From UBA1206 sp045600105 (GTDB lineage: Bacteria > Bacillota > Clostridia > Oscillospirales > CAG-382), in contig JAZRXG010000026.1 of NCBI GenBank assembly GCA_045600105.1, positions 1-64,000 on the forward strand: 64,000 nt of DNA, in the 5' to 3' direction. Shown here piece after piece: positions 44,135-52,932 of the stretch. The translations under genes were made by a program, and so were the position numbers. How positions within the stretch are numbered: position 1 is the stretch's first letter; each line of letters opens with the position of its first letter. A model generated the notes under the pieces. The model saw only the letters and a list, made by a program, of their open reading frames with translations, did no database searches and had not been told where the DNA came from.

Positions 44135-46024
44135 ATGAAACGCCTTTTATATAGAGCCTGCATAAAAATGATAACGCTGATTCTTATTGTCGGCGTCGTC
44201 TTCGCCGCCATTCCGGCGGTTTTTGCGGCGGAAGCTCCGCTCGTGACGTCGGTGGACGAGCTGACGACGGCGCTGCTTAACGCAAAAGACGGAGACACGA
44301 TCCTCGTCGGAGACATCACGTTTGGTCCGATGCCCGCGGGAATGATACTCGTCACAAAAAACGTGACCATTAAAAGCGGCAAGGACGTGAACGCGGTTTT
44401 CACCGCCGCCACGTTCGCGCTCAACGGCACGAGGACCGATTCCGCCCCCTTGAAAGTGAGCTTCGAAAACATCGATTTCCGCGGAGACAATTACGGGACG
44501 CCCATCGACCCGAGCGCGCCTCCCGTGATAAGCTCCGAGCTTCCCGACATCATGAAAACGATGTGCGCGGCGATATTCAAGATGAACGTCGACGCGTCGT
44601 ATACCGGCTGCACTTTCGAAGGATATCACTACGGCTACGGCGGTGTTTTCAACGCCATTTATCCGTCCGACGACAACAAAAACGTGCTGAAGCTGACGCT
44701 TGATGACTGCTCGTTCCGCAATAACGCGGCAAAATACGGCGGCAGTGTCTATCTGGCGGGATATGGTCACAATATCGTTTTTGACGCGAGACACTGCGTT
44801 TTCGACGGCAACGCCGCGTCTGCGGGCGGTGCGGTCTGGGCGCAGGACGCCGACGTCAGCCTGCTTGACTGCTCTTTCATCCGCGGCGGATATCCGGAAA
44901 CGGGTATCGACGAGCCGAACGGCGGCGCTTTGGCGCTGTATAACTGTTCCGCTGACCTTGACGGCTGCCTGTTCGCGGACAACGTCTCGGGAGGCAAAGG
45001 CGGTGCCGTATTCTGCGAGATCACTCCGTTCAAGACTCTCGTCATGCAAAACTGCACGGTCATCGGCAACAAGTCTATGGAAGACGAAGGTATCACGGTT
45101 TTGCCCGGCAAAACGAATTTTGACACGCCCGCCGCGGCGCACGTTTATTTTTCGTCTCTCTTCGGCAAACAGGTTCTGACCGAAAGCACGGAAACGTTCG
45201 GCTGTCTGATCGTTGACGAAGACGTCGTACCCGTCGAGCCAAGTGAAAATAACGGTTATTGTCTTGTTCTGACACCCGAAGATGCAAGCGAAAAAGGACT
45301 GAACGCATCGGGAACGGAACACGTGTCTCTCAGCGAAGACGAATACCCCATCCCGAAAGACGCGGCGGACAAAATCGCCGGAGGAAAATTCGCGTACAGT
45401 CTCGGCAAGCTGCATCCCGGCGACAACTACAAAAAAGAAGCCGCCATTGAAATCGACGATGCTGCCGGAAACATCAAAACCGTGGTTTTGCGTTACGGCG
45501 ATGAAATCGTGCTTGAGGAACCCGAAAGAAAAGGCTATTCTTTTGAAGGATGGGAATATCCCAAAGGTACGGCTGTTGAAAGCGGCATGGTCTTCATCGG
45601 CGGAAAGCTGCCGGACGCCGCCGTTACCGCACGCCGGCATTTCGTTCTTTCGGAAAACCTTTACGTGATATGGGTGCCGATCATCGTTATCGCAGCGATA
45701 GTTATTGCCGTTTTCGTTATCAGACGGAGAAAAAAGAGAACGTCATCAGACGCCGTACCTACGGAAGGAACAAAGACAGAAGAAGTCGTACCTCTGCCGG
45801 ACGGCTGGATAGACAGGGTCTGCGAAAAGCCGGAGATCGCGGAGCTAATCTCAAAACGCGAGACGGAGGTGCTCCGCAGACTGCTTGAAGGCAAAAGCAG
45901 AAAGCAGATCGCGGAGGAACTTTTCGTCACCGAGGCGACTGTCAAAAAACACTCCGCAAGCATTTATTCAAAGCTGGACGTGCACAACAGGGCGGAACTG
46001 ATATATAAACTGACGAAACAATAA
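44135..46024 (+). CDS. Transmembrane beta-helix sensor with LuxR-type DNA-binding domain
   Basis: A 629-residue protein with an unusual layout. A signal sequence (about 1-31) leads to an extracellular right-handed beta-helix region (about 35-310) with repeats such as FRNNAAKYGGSVYLAG, FDGNAASAGGAVWAQDAD and FADNVSGGKGGAVFCE, as in pectate-lyase-like and Chlamydia-type surface proteins. Next come a region with an InlB-like YSFEGWEYPKG motif, one TM helix (about 509-531) followed by RRRKKR, and a cytoplasmic GerE/LuxR helix-turn-helix (about 571-629: SKRETEVLRRLLEGKSRKQI, ATVKKHSASIYSKL). It should be a one-component membrane-bound regulator that senses outside and binds DNA inside. The ligand is unknown. 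Confidence 0.75.
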   Translation: MKRLLYRACIKMITLILIVGVVFAAIPAVFAAEAPLVTSVDELTTALLNAKDGDTILVGDITFGPMPAGMILVTKNVTIKSGKDVNAVFTAATFALNGTRTDSAPLKVSFENIDFRGDNYGTPIDPSAPPVISSELPDIMKTMCAAIFKMNVDASYTGCTFEGYHYGYGGVFNAIYPSDDNKNVLKLTLDDCSFRNNAAKYGGSVYLAGYGHNIVFDARHCVFDGNAASAGGAVWAQDADVSLLDCSFIRGGYPETGIDEPNGGALALYNCSADLDGCLFADNVSGGKGGAVFCEITPFKTLVMQNCTVIGNKSMEDEGITVLPGKTNFDTPAAAHVYFSSLFGKQVLTESTETFGCLIVDEDVVPVEPSENNGYCLVLTPEDASEKGLNASGTEHVSLSEDEYPIPKDAADKIAGGKFAYSLGKLHPGDNYKKEAAIEIDDAAGNIKTVVLRYGDEIVLEEPERKGYSFEGWEYPKGTAVESGMVFIGGKLPDAAVTARRHFVLSENLYVIWVPIIVIAAIVIAVFVIRRRKKRTSSDAVPTEGTKTEEVVPLPDGWIDRVCEKPEIAELISKRETEVLRRLLEGKSRKQIAEELFVTEATVKKHSASIYSKLDVHNRAELIYKLTKQ

Positions 46025-46035
46025 TATTAGACCTG

Positions 46036-46070
46036 AACGGGCGTTTCTCATCGGAAACACCCGTTTTCTT
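46036..46070 (+). terminator. Terminator after the beta-helix/LuxR gene
   Basis: Stem AACGGGCGTTTC with GAAACACCCGTT (one mismatch), a 6-base loop and TTCTTTT. The rest of 46071-46287 contains no gene. Confidence 0.65.
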
Positions 46071-46287
46071 TTGCGAAAACGCGAAAAGTAGCCCCGTTTT
46101 GCCGAAAAGTAGCCCTTTTATCACTACCTTTTTTATAAAAAATACGTATAGTGTTATATGTATTATTGTGTCTTTTCATGATCCGCGTCAGAATGGCCCG
46201 AAAGGATAACGGCTCGCCGCACGGCGGATCTCAATACGCGAAAAAGGCATAGGTACATAAATCACTCATATCATAATGGAGGTAAAA

Positions 46288-46914
46288 ATGGGTTTCTTGA
46301 AAAACCTTATCCGCAATGCCATCGGCGACGGCATCAGAAAAGGCGTGAGCGACGCGGTCAGCCGCGAGGTCGAAAAAGCCGTTGCCCCAAAAGCCGAGGA
46401 GTACGCAAACAAAGCCGCGGATTCTCTTGACAGTGCCGCAGGAGAAATCAGCGCGGCCCGCGCAAAAGACGACGAAAGCAAAAACGGCACATCCTCTTTG
46501 GAAGAATCGCTCGACAGACTGTCGAGGTCGGCGGAAAAATACGCCGAATCTCTCGAAAACGCTTCTTCCGCTCAGGAGGAGCTGAACAGGATGTGGAACG
46601 AAAGGATCCCCGATTTCCCCGTCTGGTGCTTCGGCGGAAAAAATTTCCGCTTTGACGAAAACGGCACCGCGGCAGACGGTGCGGTCTACTACGTATTCTG
46701 CGCCGAAGATACCACGCAGGAAGGTCTGGATATGTACGCTGCCCTGCTGAAGCAGAACGGCTTTGTGCGCAAATACGCTTCATCCGATGAAGTCCTTTAC
46801 AAGGACCTCGGCGGAAAATATCTCGTATTCGGTCTGACCGATGCTTTCGGCACCGCCCCCGTGATGATGGTCTCCATGGTCTGCACGACAGACAGAAGCG
46901 AGATCGAATACTGA
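46288..46914 (+). CDS. Hypothetical protein with N-terminal helical region
   Basis: A 208-residue cytoplasmic protein. Residues 1-100 are charged and helical (GFLKNLIRNAIGDGIRKGVSDAVSREVEKAV, then a Ser-rich linker and a heptad-like stretch). Residues 105-208 look like a compact alpha/beta domain (FPVWCFGGKNFRFDENG, YYVFCAEDTTQEGLDMYAALLKQNGFV). The start with GGAGG 6 bases upstream at 46288 is preferred to an in-frame ATG at 46276. No family recognised with confidence; similar C-terminal domains occur in clostridial proteins of unknown role. Confidence 0.6.
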   Translation: MGFLKNLIRNAIGDGIRKGVSDAVSREVEKAVAPKAEEYANKAADSLDSAAGEISAARAKDDESKNGTSSLEESLDRLSRSAEKYAESLENASSAQEELNRMWNERIPDFPVWCFGGKNFRFDENGTAADGAVYYVFCAEDTTQEGLDMYAALLKQNGFVRKYASSDEVLYKDLGGKYLVFGLTDAFGTAPVMMVSMVCTTDRSEIEY

Positions 46915-46955
46915 ACGTAAAAACAACAAATAAATAACATAACAAGGAGAAAAAA

Positions 46956-47687
46956 ATGAAAAAAATTGCTTGTTTCGTACTTACACTGATGATGGTATTC
47001 AGCTTTATCTCCGTCATCGTCTCCGCCGCGGATTATACGGAATTCAACATCGTATTTGAAGAAACCGAAGGCAAAAAAGTCAATGAAACCGAAATAAAAA
47101 TCTTTGCGTCCGTTGACGACGGAGCACTCGTCGACAGAACGAACGAATTCACGACGGAAGACGTGGAATGGTTCAAATATATCTCCGAGCCCGAAGAAGG
47201 AAAGACCGCGGATGATTACGACTACGTGGATGAGGAACTCAAAATTTACGGAATCCTCTGCACCGACGAGGACATATTCGATCACGATAACTATTCCTAT
47301 TTCCTGCGCATCGCAAGACTCTATGCAAAAGAAGAAGATACTTTCTACAGAAACGTCAAGATCAACGGCGTGGATATTGAAGAGATGAACGGCATCTGCT
47401 TCAATACGGGCAGCGAATTCTTCATCAAGACAGTCACCAACGGCGGCGGAGGTCCTTCCGGAGAAGAAGACGTCACCGACGAATCCGCTTTGCCGGAGGA
47501 AGCTTCCGAAAGTTCTTCCGAGGCTGAAGAAAAAGACGCAAAGAGCAAATGCAGTCTCTGCGGCATCTGCCCGATCCAGCCTCTCGGCATCTGCCTCTTT
47601 ATATGGATCGCGGTGATACTCATCGTTGTTATCATCGTTATCGTTATTATCTCGAAAAACAAGAAGAATAACAAAAAACAAAAATAA
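46956..47687 (+). CDS. Secreted, C-terminally anchored surface protein with Cys cluster
   Basis: A 243-residue protein with a signal peptide (cleavage near SAADY, about residue 24), an acidic extracellular domain (about 25-150), an acidic Ser/Glu linker (about 165-195), then KSKCSLCGICPIQPLGICLF directly before a hydrophobic anchor and a KNKKNNKKQK tail. The CxxCxxC-x6-C block next to the membrane recurs in clostridial surface proteins. The function is unknown. AAGGAG lies 8 bases before the ATG and the gene follows its neighbour by 41 bases. Confidence 0.65.
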   Translation: MKKIACFVLTLMMVFSFISVIVSAADYTEFNIVFEETEGKKVNETEIKIFASVDDGALVDRTNEFTTEDVEWFKYISEPEEGKTADDYDYVDEELKIYGILCTDEDIFDHDNYSYFLRIARLYAKEEDTFYRNVKINGVDIEEMNGICFNTGSEFFIKTVTNGGGGPSGEEDVTDESALPEEASESSSEAEEKDAKSKCSLCGICPIQPLGICLFIWIAVILIVVIIVIVIISKNKKNNKKQK

Positions 47688-47773
47688 GCATCAGGTCAGA
47701 TTCGGATTTTTGAAATAAGAACGGAAACGGGTTTCGCGGCGTTTGTCCGCGAAGCCCGTTTTGGGTCAAGAAA

Positions 47774-48217
47774 ATGAAAAAAACAGTAATGATAATAATA
47801 CTCGCTGCCGCGGTCATACTCATCATCGGGATATGCGTCCGCAAAATCGTCCGCAAAGACGGAATACTGCGTACCGTGACATATCGCTCGCAGTTCGGTT
47901 ACACGCTGTCCATGACGGCGGACGGTGAACGTACGACAGTTACCTACGCCGACGACGGCAAAGAACCAGTCGTGAAAGATACGGACGGAAGCTGTTATAC
48001 GAATATCGTCGGTATTCTGGAGACGTATGACTTCCCTTCGTGGAAGGATTTGTCGGACAAAGAAGCGGGGACGGACGGTTACGGCGCTCTTGAGATCGTT
48101 TACGATAACGGAAAGACGTATTTCTTTTCGCTTTCTCAAAGCCTTCCCGAAAAGGCGCGCGGAATATTTTCGGCGGTCAACACGTGCCTTCTGGAATACG
48201 CGGGGATAATCAAGTGA
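47774..48217 (+). CDS. Small membrane-anchored protein
   Basis: A 147-residue protein with one N-terminal hydrophobic helix (about 4-22) and a small extracellular domain containing TYRSQFGYTLSMTADGE and GALEIVYDNGKTYFF. Reading order and similar size suggest a lipid-less membrane-anchored protein; no lipobox is present. The ribosome site is poor (AAGAAA), so translation may be weak. I do not recognise a family. Confidence 0.5.
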   Translation: MKKTVMIIILAAAVILIIGICVRKIVRKDGILRTVTYRSQFGYTLSMTADGERTTVTYADDGKEPVVKDTDGSCYTNIVGILETYDFPSWKDLSDKEAGTDGYGALEIVYDNGKTYFFSLSQSLPEKARGIFSAVNTCLLEYAGIIK

Positions 48218-48366
48218 CGCTTCCGCTTTCCGCGGATACGGCAATGATAAGATTCCCGGAGAATCACGAAATAACAAGAGACGTCTGTTTTTTGACGGTT
48301 TGAACGGCAAATTTTTATCCGCACGCCGGTAAAACGGTATTTTTTCAAAAATTCCCAAAAAACTTC

Positions 48367-48394
48367 TTGACTGCCGGGCGAAAATGTTTATAAT
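48367..48394 (+). promoter_or_regulatory. Promoter of the PPK2 gene
   Basis: TTGACT (48367-48372) and TATAAT (48389-48394) with a 16-base spacer, 66 bases before the start codon. Confidence 0.75.
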
Positions 48395-48460
48395 ATTTAT
48401 TAGTTAAAATGTATAAGCACCTATGCTTTGGCAATCAAATTTGAACAATGGAGGAATCGT

Positions 48461-50059
48461 ATGAAAAACTACCGTTATGACGGAACAAGAAAATTCAGCA
48501 TCAAGAGCTTTGACTGCGGAGATACCGGTGAGTTCAGAGAACGCCACGAGACCATCGACGAGTTCGTAAACAACCTTGAACAGATCAACGAATATCAGCA
48601 GAAGCTTTTCGCAGAACAGAAGGAAGGCATCATTTTCGTTTTCCAGGCAATGGACGCTGCCGGCAAAGACGGCGCGGTCAGAGCGGTGCTCTCCTGCCTC
48701 AGCCCCCAGGGCGTTTCGGAGCACAGCTTCAAAGTGCCGAGCTCCGAGGAAAACCGTCACGACTATCTGTGGCGTTTCTGGAAAGCGATCCCCGAAAAAG
48801 GCTCGATAAGCATATTCAACCGCAGCTATTACGAGGACGTTCTCGTTCAAAAGATCCACAAGATATACGAAAAGAACAATTACGCCGACCGTATCGATAT
48901 GGACACTATCATTGACAACCGTTACGAACAGATACGCAATTTTGAGAAATATCTTTGGGAAAACAGCATTCGCGTCGTCAAGATATTCCTCAACGTCAGC
49001 AAGGACGAGCAGGCGAAACGCTTTATTTCAAGAATAGACACGCCGAAGAAAAACTGGAAATTCTCGTCGGGCGACATTGACGAAAGAGCGTACTGGGACG
49101 ATTACATGGACGCGTACGAGACCGTCATCAACCGCACGGCAAGAAAGAACACACCGTGGTACGTCGTTCCCGCCGACCACAAGTGGTACGCGAGACTCGT
49201 TATTTCGAGGATCGTTCTTGACGAACTCAAGAACATGGATCCCAAGTGGCCCGTTCTCTGCGACGAACAGATGGCAAAACTCAATTCTTACCGTGAGATC
49301 CTCGCTTCAGAGCTCGGCATCGGCGAATGCGGCAAGGACGAGACCGACAACGGCGCCAAGATAAAGCCCGCGGACACCGCCATCGGCATCGCGCTCAAGA
49401 GCGACCGCGCTGCCCTTTCCAAGAAAAAGTTCCGCAAGCAGCTCAAAAAGAGCGTGTTTGAAAACTTCAGCGAAAAATTCGGCGTCAGCGAAGAGACTCA
49501 AGAACAGCTCGGCAAGATATATCTTGATATGGAAAAAGCCGAAGCCGACGCCGTGGCAAGCGACATCGAAGCGATAAAGCTCGTTTACAGCGAGAAAAAA
49601 GCCGTCATTTCCGAAGAACTCAAGGGCTGCGGAAAAGAAGCGCGCAAGCTTTACGAGCACTACAAGGACGCTTCCAAGGCTCAGATCGATTCCTTCAAGA
49701 GCGACGTCAGCAGCCGCTACGACGAGTTTGAGGAAGAGCTCAAAAAGTTCATGGTCGAATACGAGATTGCGGTGAGCGGAGAGGAGGTTTCGGCTGACGA
49801 AGCTCTGAACACCTATTCCGCCAACATCAGCTCCTCCTATGAGACCCACCGCGCCGAGACCGAAGTGCTGCGCGAAGAGACCATCAACAGCATAAAATCC
49901 ATCGGTGACGAATACTATGAGATCGGCAAGGCTTTCAAAAAAGAAGAACAGCCTGATGTGACCGTGGAAATCGCGGAAGACGCCGAAAACACGGAAGAAT
50001 CCCCTGACAAAATCATCGAAGAAACCGAAACCGTCTCGGAAAGCGCCGAAAACGAATAA
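48461..50059 (+). CDS. ppk2: Polyphosphate kinase 2 with long C-terminal coiled-coil extension
   Basis: A 532-residue protein. Residues about 1-290 are a PPK2 domain that transfers phosphate between polyphosphate and nucleotides: Walker A FQAMDAAGKDGAVRAV near residue 61, lid and Arg residues in YLWRFWKAIPEKG, Walker B FNRSYYEDV near 115, and WYVVPADHKWYARL. The order resembles AMP/ADP-phosphorylating PPK2 enzymes. Residues about 310-532 are an added, very charged helical region (KKKFRKQLKKSVFENFSEKF, later acidic). That extension is not part of normal PPK2, which has about 270-300 residues. GGAGG precedes the ATG at 48461. Confidence 0.85.
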   Translation: MKNYRYDGTRKFSIKSFDCGDTGEFRERHETIDEFVNNLEQINEYQQKLFAEQKEGIIFVFQAMDAAGKDGAVRAVLSCLSPQGVSEHSFKVPSSEENRHDYLWRFWKAIPEKGSISIFNRSYYEDVLVQKIHKIYEKNNYADRIDMDTIIDNRYEQIRNFEKYLWENSIRVVKIFLNVSKDEQAKRFISRIDTPKKNWKFSSGDIDERAYWDDYMDAYETVINRTARKNTPWYVVPADHKWYARLVISRIVLDELKNMDPKWPVLCDEQMAKLNSYREILASELGIGECGKDETDNGAKIKPADTAIGIALKSDRAALSKKKFRKQLKKSVFENFSEKFGVSEETQEQLGKIYLDMEKAEADAVASDIEAIKLVYSEKKAVISEELKGCGKEARKLYEHYKDASKAQIDSFKSDVSSRYDEFEEELKKFMVEYEIAVSGEEVSADEALNTYSANISSSYETHRAETEVLREETINSIKSIGDEYYEIGKAFKKEEQPDVTVEIAEDAENTEESPDKIIEETETVSESAENE

Positions 50060-50079
50060 ACGAAACGGATAAATAAGAT

Positions 50080-50117
50080 ACGCCGCTCTGCCTGATTCGG
50101 GTAGGGCGGCGTTTTTT
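50080..50117 (+). terminator. Terminator of the PPK2 gene
   Basis: Stem ACGCCGCTCT with AGGGCGGCGT (one G-T pair), 13-base loop and a run of six T. Confidence 0.8.
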
Positions 50118-50168
50118 AACGAATATCGTGGTATTTTATGCCGATATGTAGCCTTTTTGAAAATGTGA

Positions 50169-50197
50169 TTGACAAAGGGGAACGCCGATGATATAAT
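50169..50197 (+). promoter_or_regulatory. Consensus promoter of the MFS-glycosidase pair
   Basis: Perfect TTGACA (50169-50174), a 17-base spacer and perfect TATAAT (50192-50197), 65 bases before the MFS start. Confidence 0.85.
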
Positions 50198-50261
50198 CGG
50201 ACCGTGGCGAAAGACCGACTTTTTTCAGGTGAGACCGTCACGAAAGGACACGTATTTCCGT

Positions 50262-51560
50262 ATGGATAAGACCTCTTCCGAAAGAATATACGACTCAAAA
50301 GAATACAAGCGTTCACGTAACGCTTACAGCGCGCAGTGCGCCTTTGAATATCTCGTTTCCCTGCTCGTCACCGACGCGTATCTCGCAAAGCTGCTGACCG
50401 ACATAGGTCTGAGCGACGCGCTCATCGGGATAATATCGTCCTTCGTCACGGGGGCGTTTCTCTTTCAGATAGTGACACTGTTCGCCATCAGCCGCATAAA
50501 GAACGTAAAGCGCACGGCGATAATATTCAGCACGGCAAGCCAGCTTCTGTTCACCTGCCTTTATTTCATCCCGTTCATTCCGGCGTCGTCGGGCGTGCGG
50601 ACGGTCCTCGTTACGGCGGGGATACTGCTCGCGTATTTCGCAAACTATTTCATCACGTCCGTCATCTACAAATGGGGCAACTCGTTCGTCGACCCCTCAA
50701 AGCGCGGTTCATACTCGGCAGGCAAAGAAATGATATCTCTCATTGCCGGCATGGTCTTCACTCTCGCGGTGGGAATGATAATCGACAAATACGAGGATAT
50801 CGGAAACATTCACGGCGGTTTCCTTTTCATCGCGTTCTCGGGGCTTGTCCTTTCGGCGTGCAATTTCGTATGTCTGATGCTTGTTAAAAAGGACAACGGA
50901 GTCGTCAGAACGAAAAGCACCGGTACCTTCAAGGCGATAAAGAGCGTGCTCGGAAACGGCAGTTTCAGAAACGTCATCGTACTTACGGCGATATGGAACG
51001 CCGGACTTTATCTGACGCTCGGATTTCTCGGCACTTACAAGATAAAGGAGCTCGGAATGACCGTCGGCACGGTGCAGATAATCAACATCGTTTCCAGCCT
51101 CTGCCGCGTGTTCGCGTCAAAGCCGCTCGGAAAATATACCGACAGAAGAACGTTTGCGAAAGGCATCGAGCTTGCCATGTGCATAGCGGCTGCCGCCTTC
51201 ATCATCAACGCGTTCACCTCCCCGAAAACGTATTTTCTCATAATCGTCTTTACCGTTCTGTATTACGTAAGCACGGCGGGAACGAATCAGAATTTTCTGA
51301 ACATCGTTTACAGCTACGTGCCGGATGAGTATTTCGTACACGCCGCCGCGATAAAGAACTGTGTCGGCGGGATAGTCGGTTTTCTGTCCTCCATCGTCGG
51401 CAGCCGCATACTTTCGGCTTTCCAGAACGGTGACGTCACCATCTTCGGAACGCAGATATACGGTCAGCAGCTTCTGTCGCTGCTCTCGTTCATCCTCATA
51501 GTGACGGCGATACTTTTCACAAAATTCGTTATAGAAAAACAGCCTGTAATGAAGCAATAA
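50262..51560 (+). CDS. MFS transporter
   Basis: A 433-residue membrane protein with about 12 helices. The first helices follow NAYSAQCAFEYLVSLLVTDAYLAKLL and the middle contains KWGNSFVDPSKRGSYSAGKEMISLIAGM, a pattern seen in clostridial MFS proteins next to glycosidase genes. The MFS-like loop motif is weak. The ATG at 50262, not the longer frame from 50169, is used since the promoter lies inside that extension. Followed after 17 bases by the GH39-like gene, so it may import the released sugar. Confidence 0.75.
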   Translation: MDKTSSERIYDSKEYKRSRNAYSAQCAFEYLVSLLVTDAYLAKLLTDIGLSDALIGIISSFVTGAFLFQIVTLFAISRIKNVKRTAIIFSTASQLLFTCLYFIPFIPASSGVRTVLVTAGILLAYFANYFITSVIYKWGNSFVDPSKRGSYSAGKEMISLIAGMVFTLAVGMIIDKYEDIGNIHGGFLFIAFSGLVLSACNFVCLMLVKKDNGVVRTKSTGTFKAIKSVLGNGSFRNVIVLTAIWNAGLYLTLGFLGTYKIKELGMTVGTVQIINIVSSLCRVFASKPLGKYTDRRTFAKGIELAMCIAAAAFIINAFTSPKTYFLIIVFTVLYYVSTAGTNQNFLNIVYSYVPDEYFVHAAAIKNCVGGIVGFLSSIVGSRILSAFQNGDVTIFGTQIYGQQLLSLLSFILIVTAILFTKFVIEKQPVMKQ

Positions 51561-51577
51561 AAATCAAAGGAGAAAAA

Positions 51578-52885
51578 ATGGAAAAGATCGTTTTTGACTC
51601 TTCGCTTTCTTCCGGAAAGATAAAACTGCTGAACTGCACGAACGGCGGTCCCATGTGGAAACGCCACGCTAACGACCCGTCGAACAATTTCGAGACCTAC
51701 AAGGCTCTGCGTATCCCCTATTCGAGAAACCACGATTCCTCGCTTTATTCGTCGCAGGGCGGTCCTTACGCTCACGATGTGACCTGCATTTTCCCGAACT
51801 TCGACGCCGACGAGAACGACGAAGCGTCCTACGACTTCGCCTGCACCGACGAATGCGTCCTCACGACGCTTGAGGCGGGCACCGGTACGTTTTTCCGTCT
51901 CGGGCAGGCGATCGAGCATCAGATAAAAAAGCACGGCACGATACCGCCCAAGGACTTCGGCAAGTGGGCAAGGATATGCGAGCATATCATCCGTCACTAC
52001 ACCGAGGGGTGGGCAGACGGAATGGAACTCGATATGCCGTACTGGGAGATATGGAACGAGCCCGACCTTGACAAGGACGACAGCAAGAACAAGCGCACCT
52101 GGGGCGGGACCGAAGCCGAATTCTTTGACTTTTTCGAAGTCGCCGCCAAGCATCTCAAAGCCTGCTTTCCAAACCTCAAAATAGGCGGTCCGGCGCTCGC
52201 GTACGACACGAAATGGGCGGACAGATTCCTTTGCGAGATGCGTCACCGCGGAGTGCAGCTCGACTTTTTCTCGTGGCACATCTACGCGCCCGACGTTCAG
52301 TCGTTTGAAGCGAGAGCGAAAAGGGTCCGCGAACTGCTCGACAAATACGGATACGAAAACACCGAAAGCATACTCAACGAATGGAACTACGTCGAAAACT
52401 GGTTCGACAAATTCGTCTATTCCGTCGAGTCCATCCACGGCGCAAAGGGCGCGGCTTTCCTTATGGCGGTGATAAGCATGGCGCACAAAGCGCCGATAGA
52501 TATGCTTATGTATTACGATACCCTGCCGAACATATATAACGCGGTATTCGATCTTTACACCAACCGTCCCCTCAAGGGCTACTACCCTCTTTACTGGTAC
52601 GGAGACTTTTACGACCTCGATCACTACGTTCCCGCTTCGTGCGACGATCCCGATATCTACACCATCTGCGGCTGCGGAAAAGACGGCAGGCTGAACGCCG
52701 TCATAACGTATTACGCCGACGACGACAGATCCCCCGACAAGGAGATAAAGGTCGATTTCGGAAGAAGCGGAAACTTTGACGCCTTCCTGCTCGACTCCGA
52801 CCACGACGCGACGCCTATCGGCAGCGCGGACGGACTCACCTTTACGATGAAGGTCGACAGCTGCATTCTGATAAAAGAAAAATAA
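51578..52885 (+). CDS. GH39-like glycoside hydrolase
   Basis: A 435-residue cytoplasmic enzyme of the GH-A clan. WEIWNEPD carries the acid/base Glu161 and ILNEWNY the nucleophile Glu268, with FFSWHIYAPD between them; this layout resembles beta-xylosidase-type GH39 enzymes. The barrel fills about residues 90-340 and a small beta domain ends the protein. There is no signal peptide, so it should act on an imported oligosaccharide, in line with the MFS gene 17 bases upstream. Family number is a reading by eye; other clan A families are possible. Confidence 0.75.
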   Translation: MEKIVFDSSLSSGKIKLLNCTNGGPMWKRHANDPSNNFETYKALRIPYSRNHDSSLYSSQGGPYAHDVTCIFPNFDADENDEASYDFACTDECVLTTLEAGTGTFFRLGQAIEHQIKKHGTIPPKDFGKWARICEHIIRHYTEGWADGMELDMPYWEIWNEPDLDKDDSKNKRTWGGTEAEFFDFFEVAAKHLKACFPNLKIGGPALAYDTKWADRFLCEMRHRGVQLDFFSWHIYAPDVQSFEARAKRVRELLDKYGYENTESILNEWNYVENWFDKFVYSVESIHGAKGAAFLMAVISMAHKAPIDMLMYYDTLPNIYNAVFDLYTNRPLKGYYPLYWYGDFYDLDHYVPASCDDPDIYTICGCGKDGRLNAVITYYADDDRSPDKEIKVDFGRSGNFDAFLLDSDHDATPIGSADGLTFTMKVDSCILIKEK

Positions 52886-52890
52886 ATTGA

Positions 52891-52932
52891 AACGGATGTA
52901 AAAACGATCTGCTTTTACATCCGTTGTTTTTT
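52891..52932. terminator. Bidirectional terminator
   Basis: A 13-base perfect stem AACGGATGTAAAA with TTTTACATCCGTT and a T-run on the plus side. It separates the GH39-like gene from the convergent Fe-S cluster operon. Confidence 0.8.

Noticed and set aside
44147..45640. Long antisense frames (also at 31039-32817 and 60697-62325)
   Set aside because: They are shadows caused by biased codon use in real genes with signal peptides and recognisable domains.
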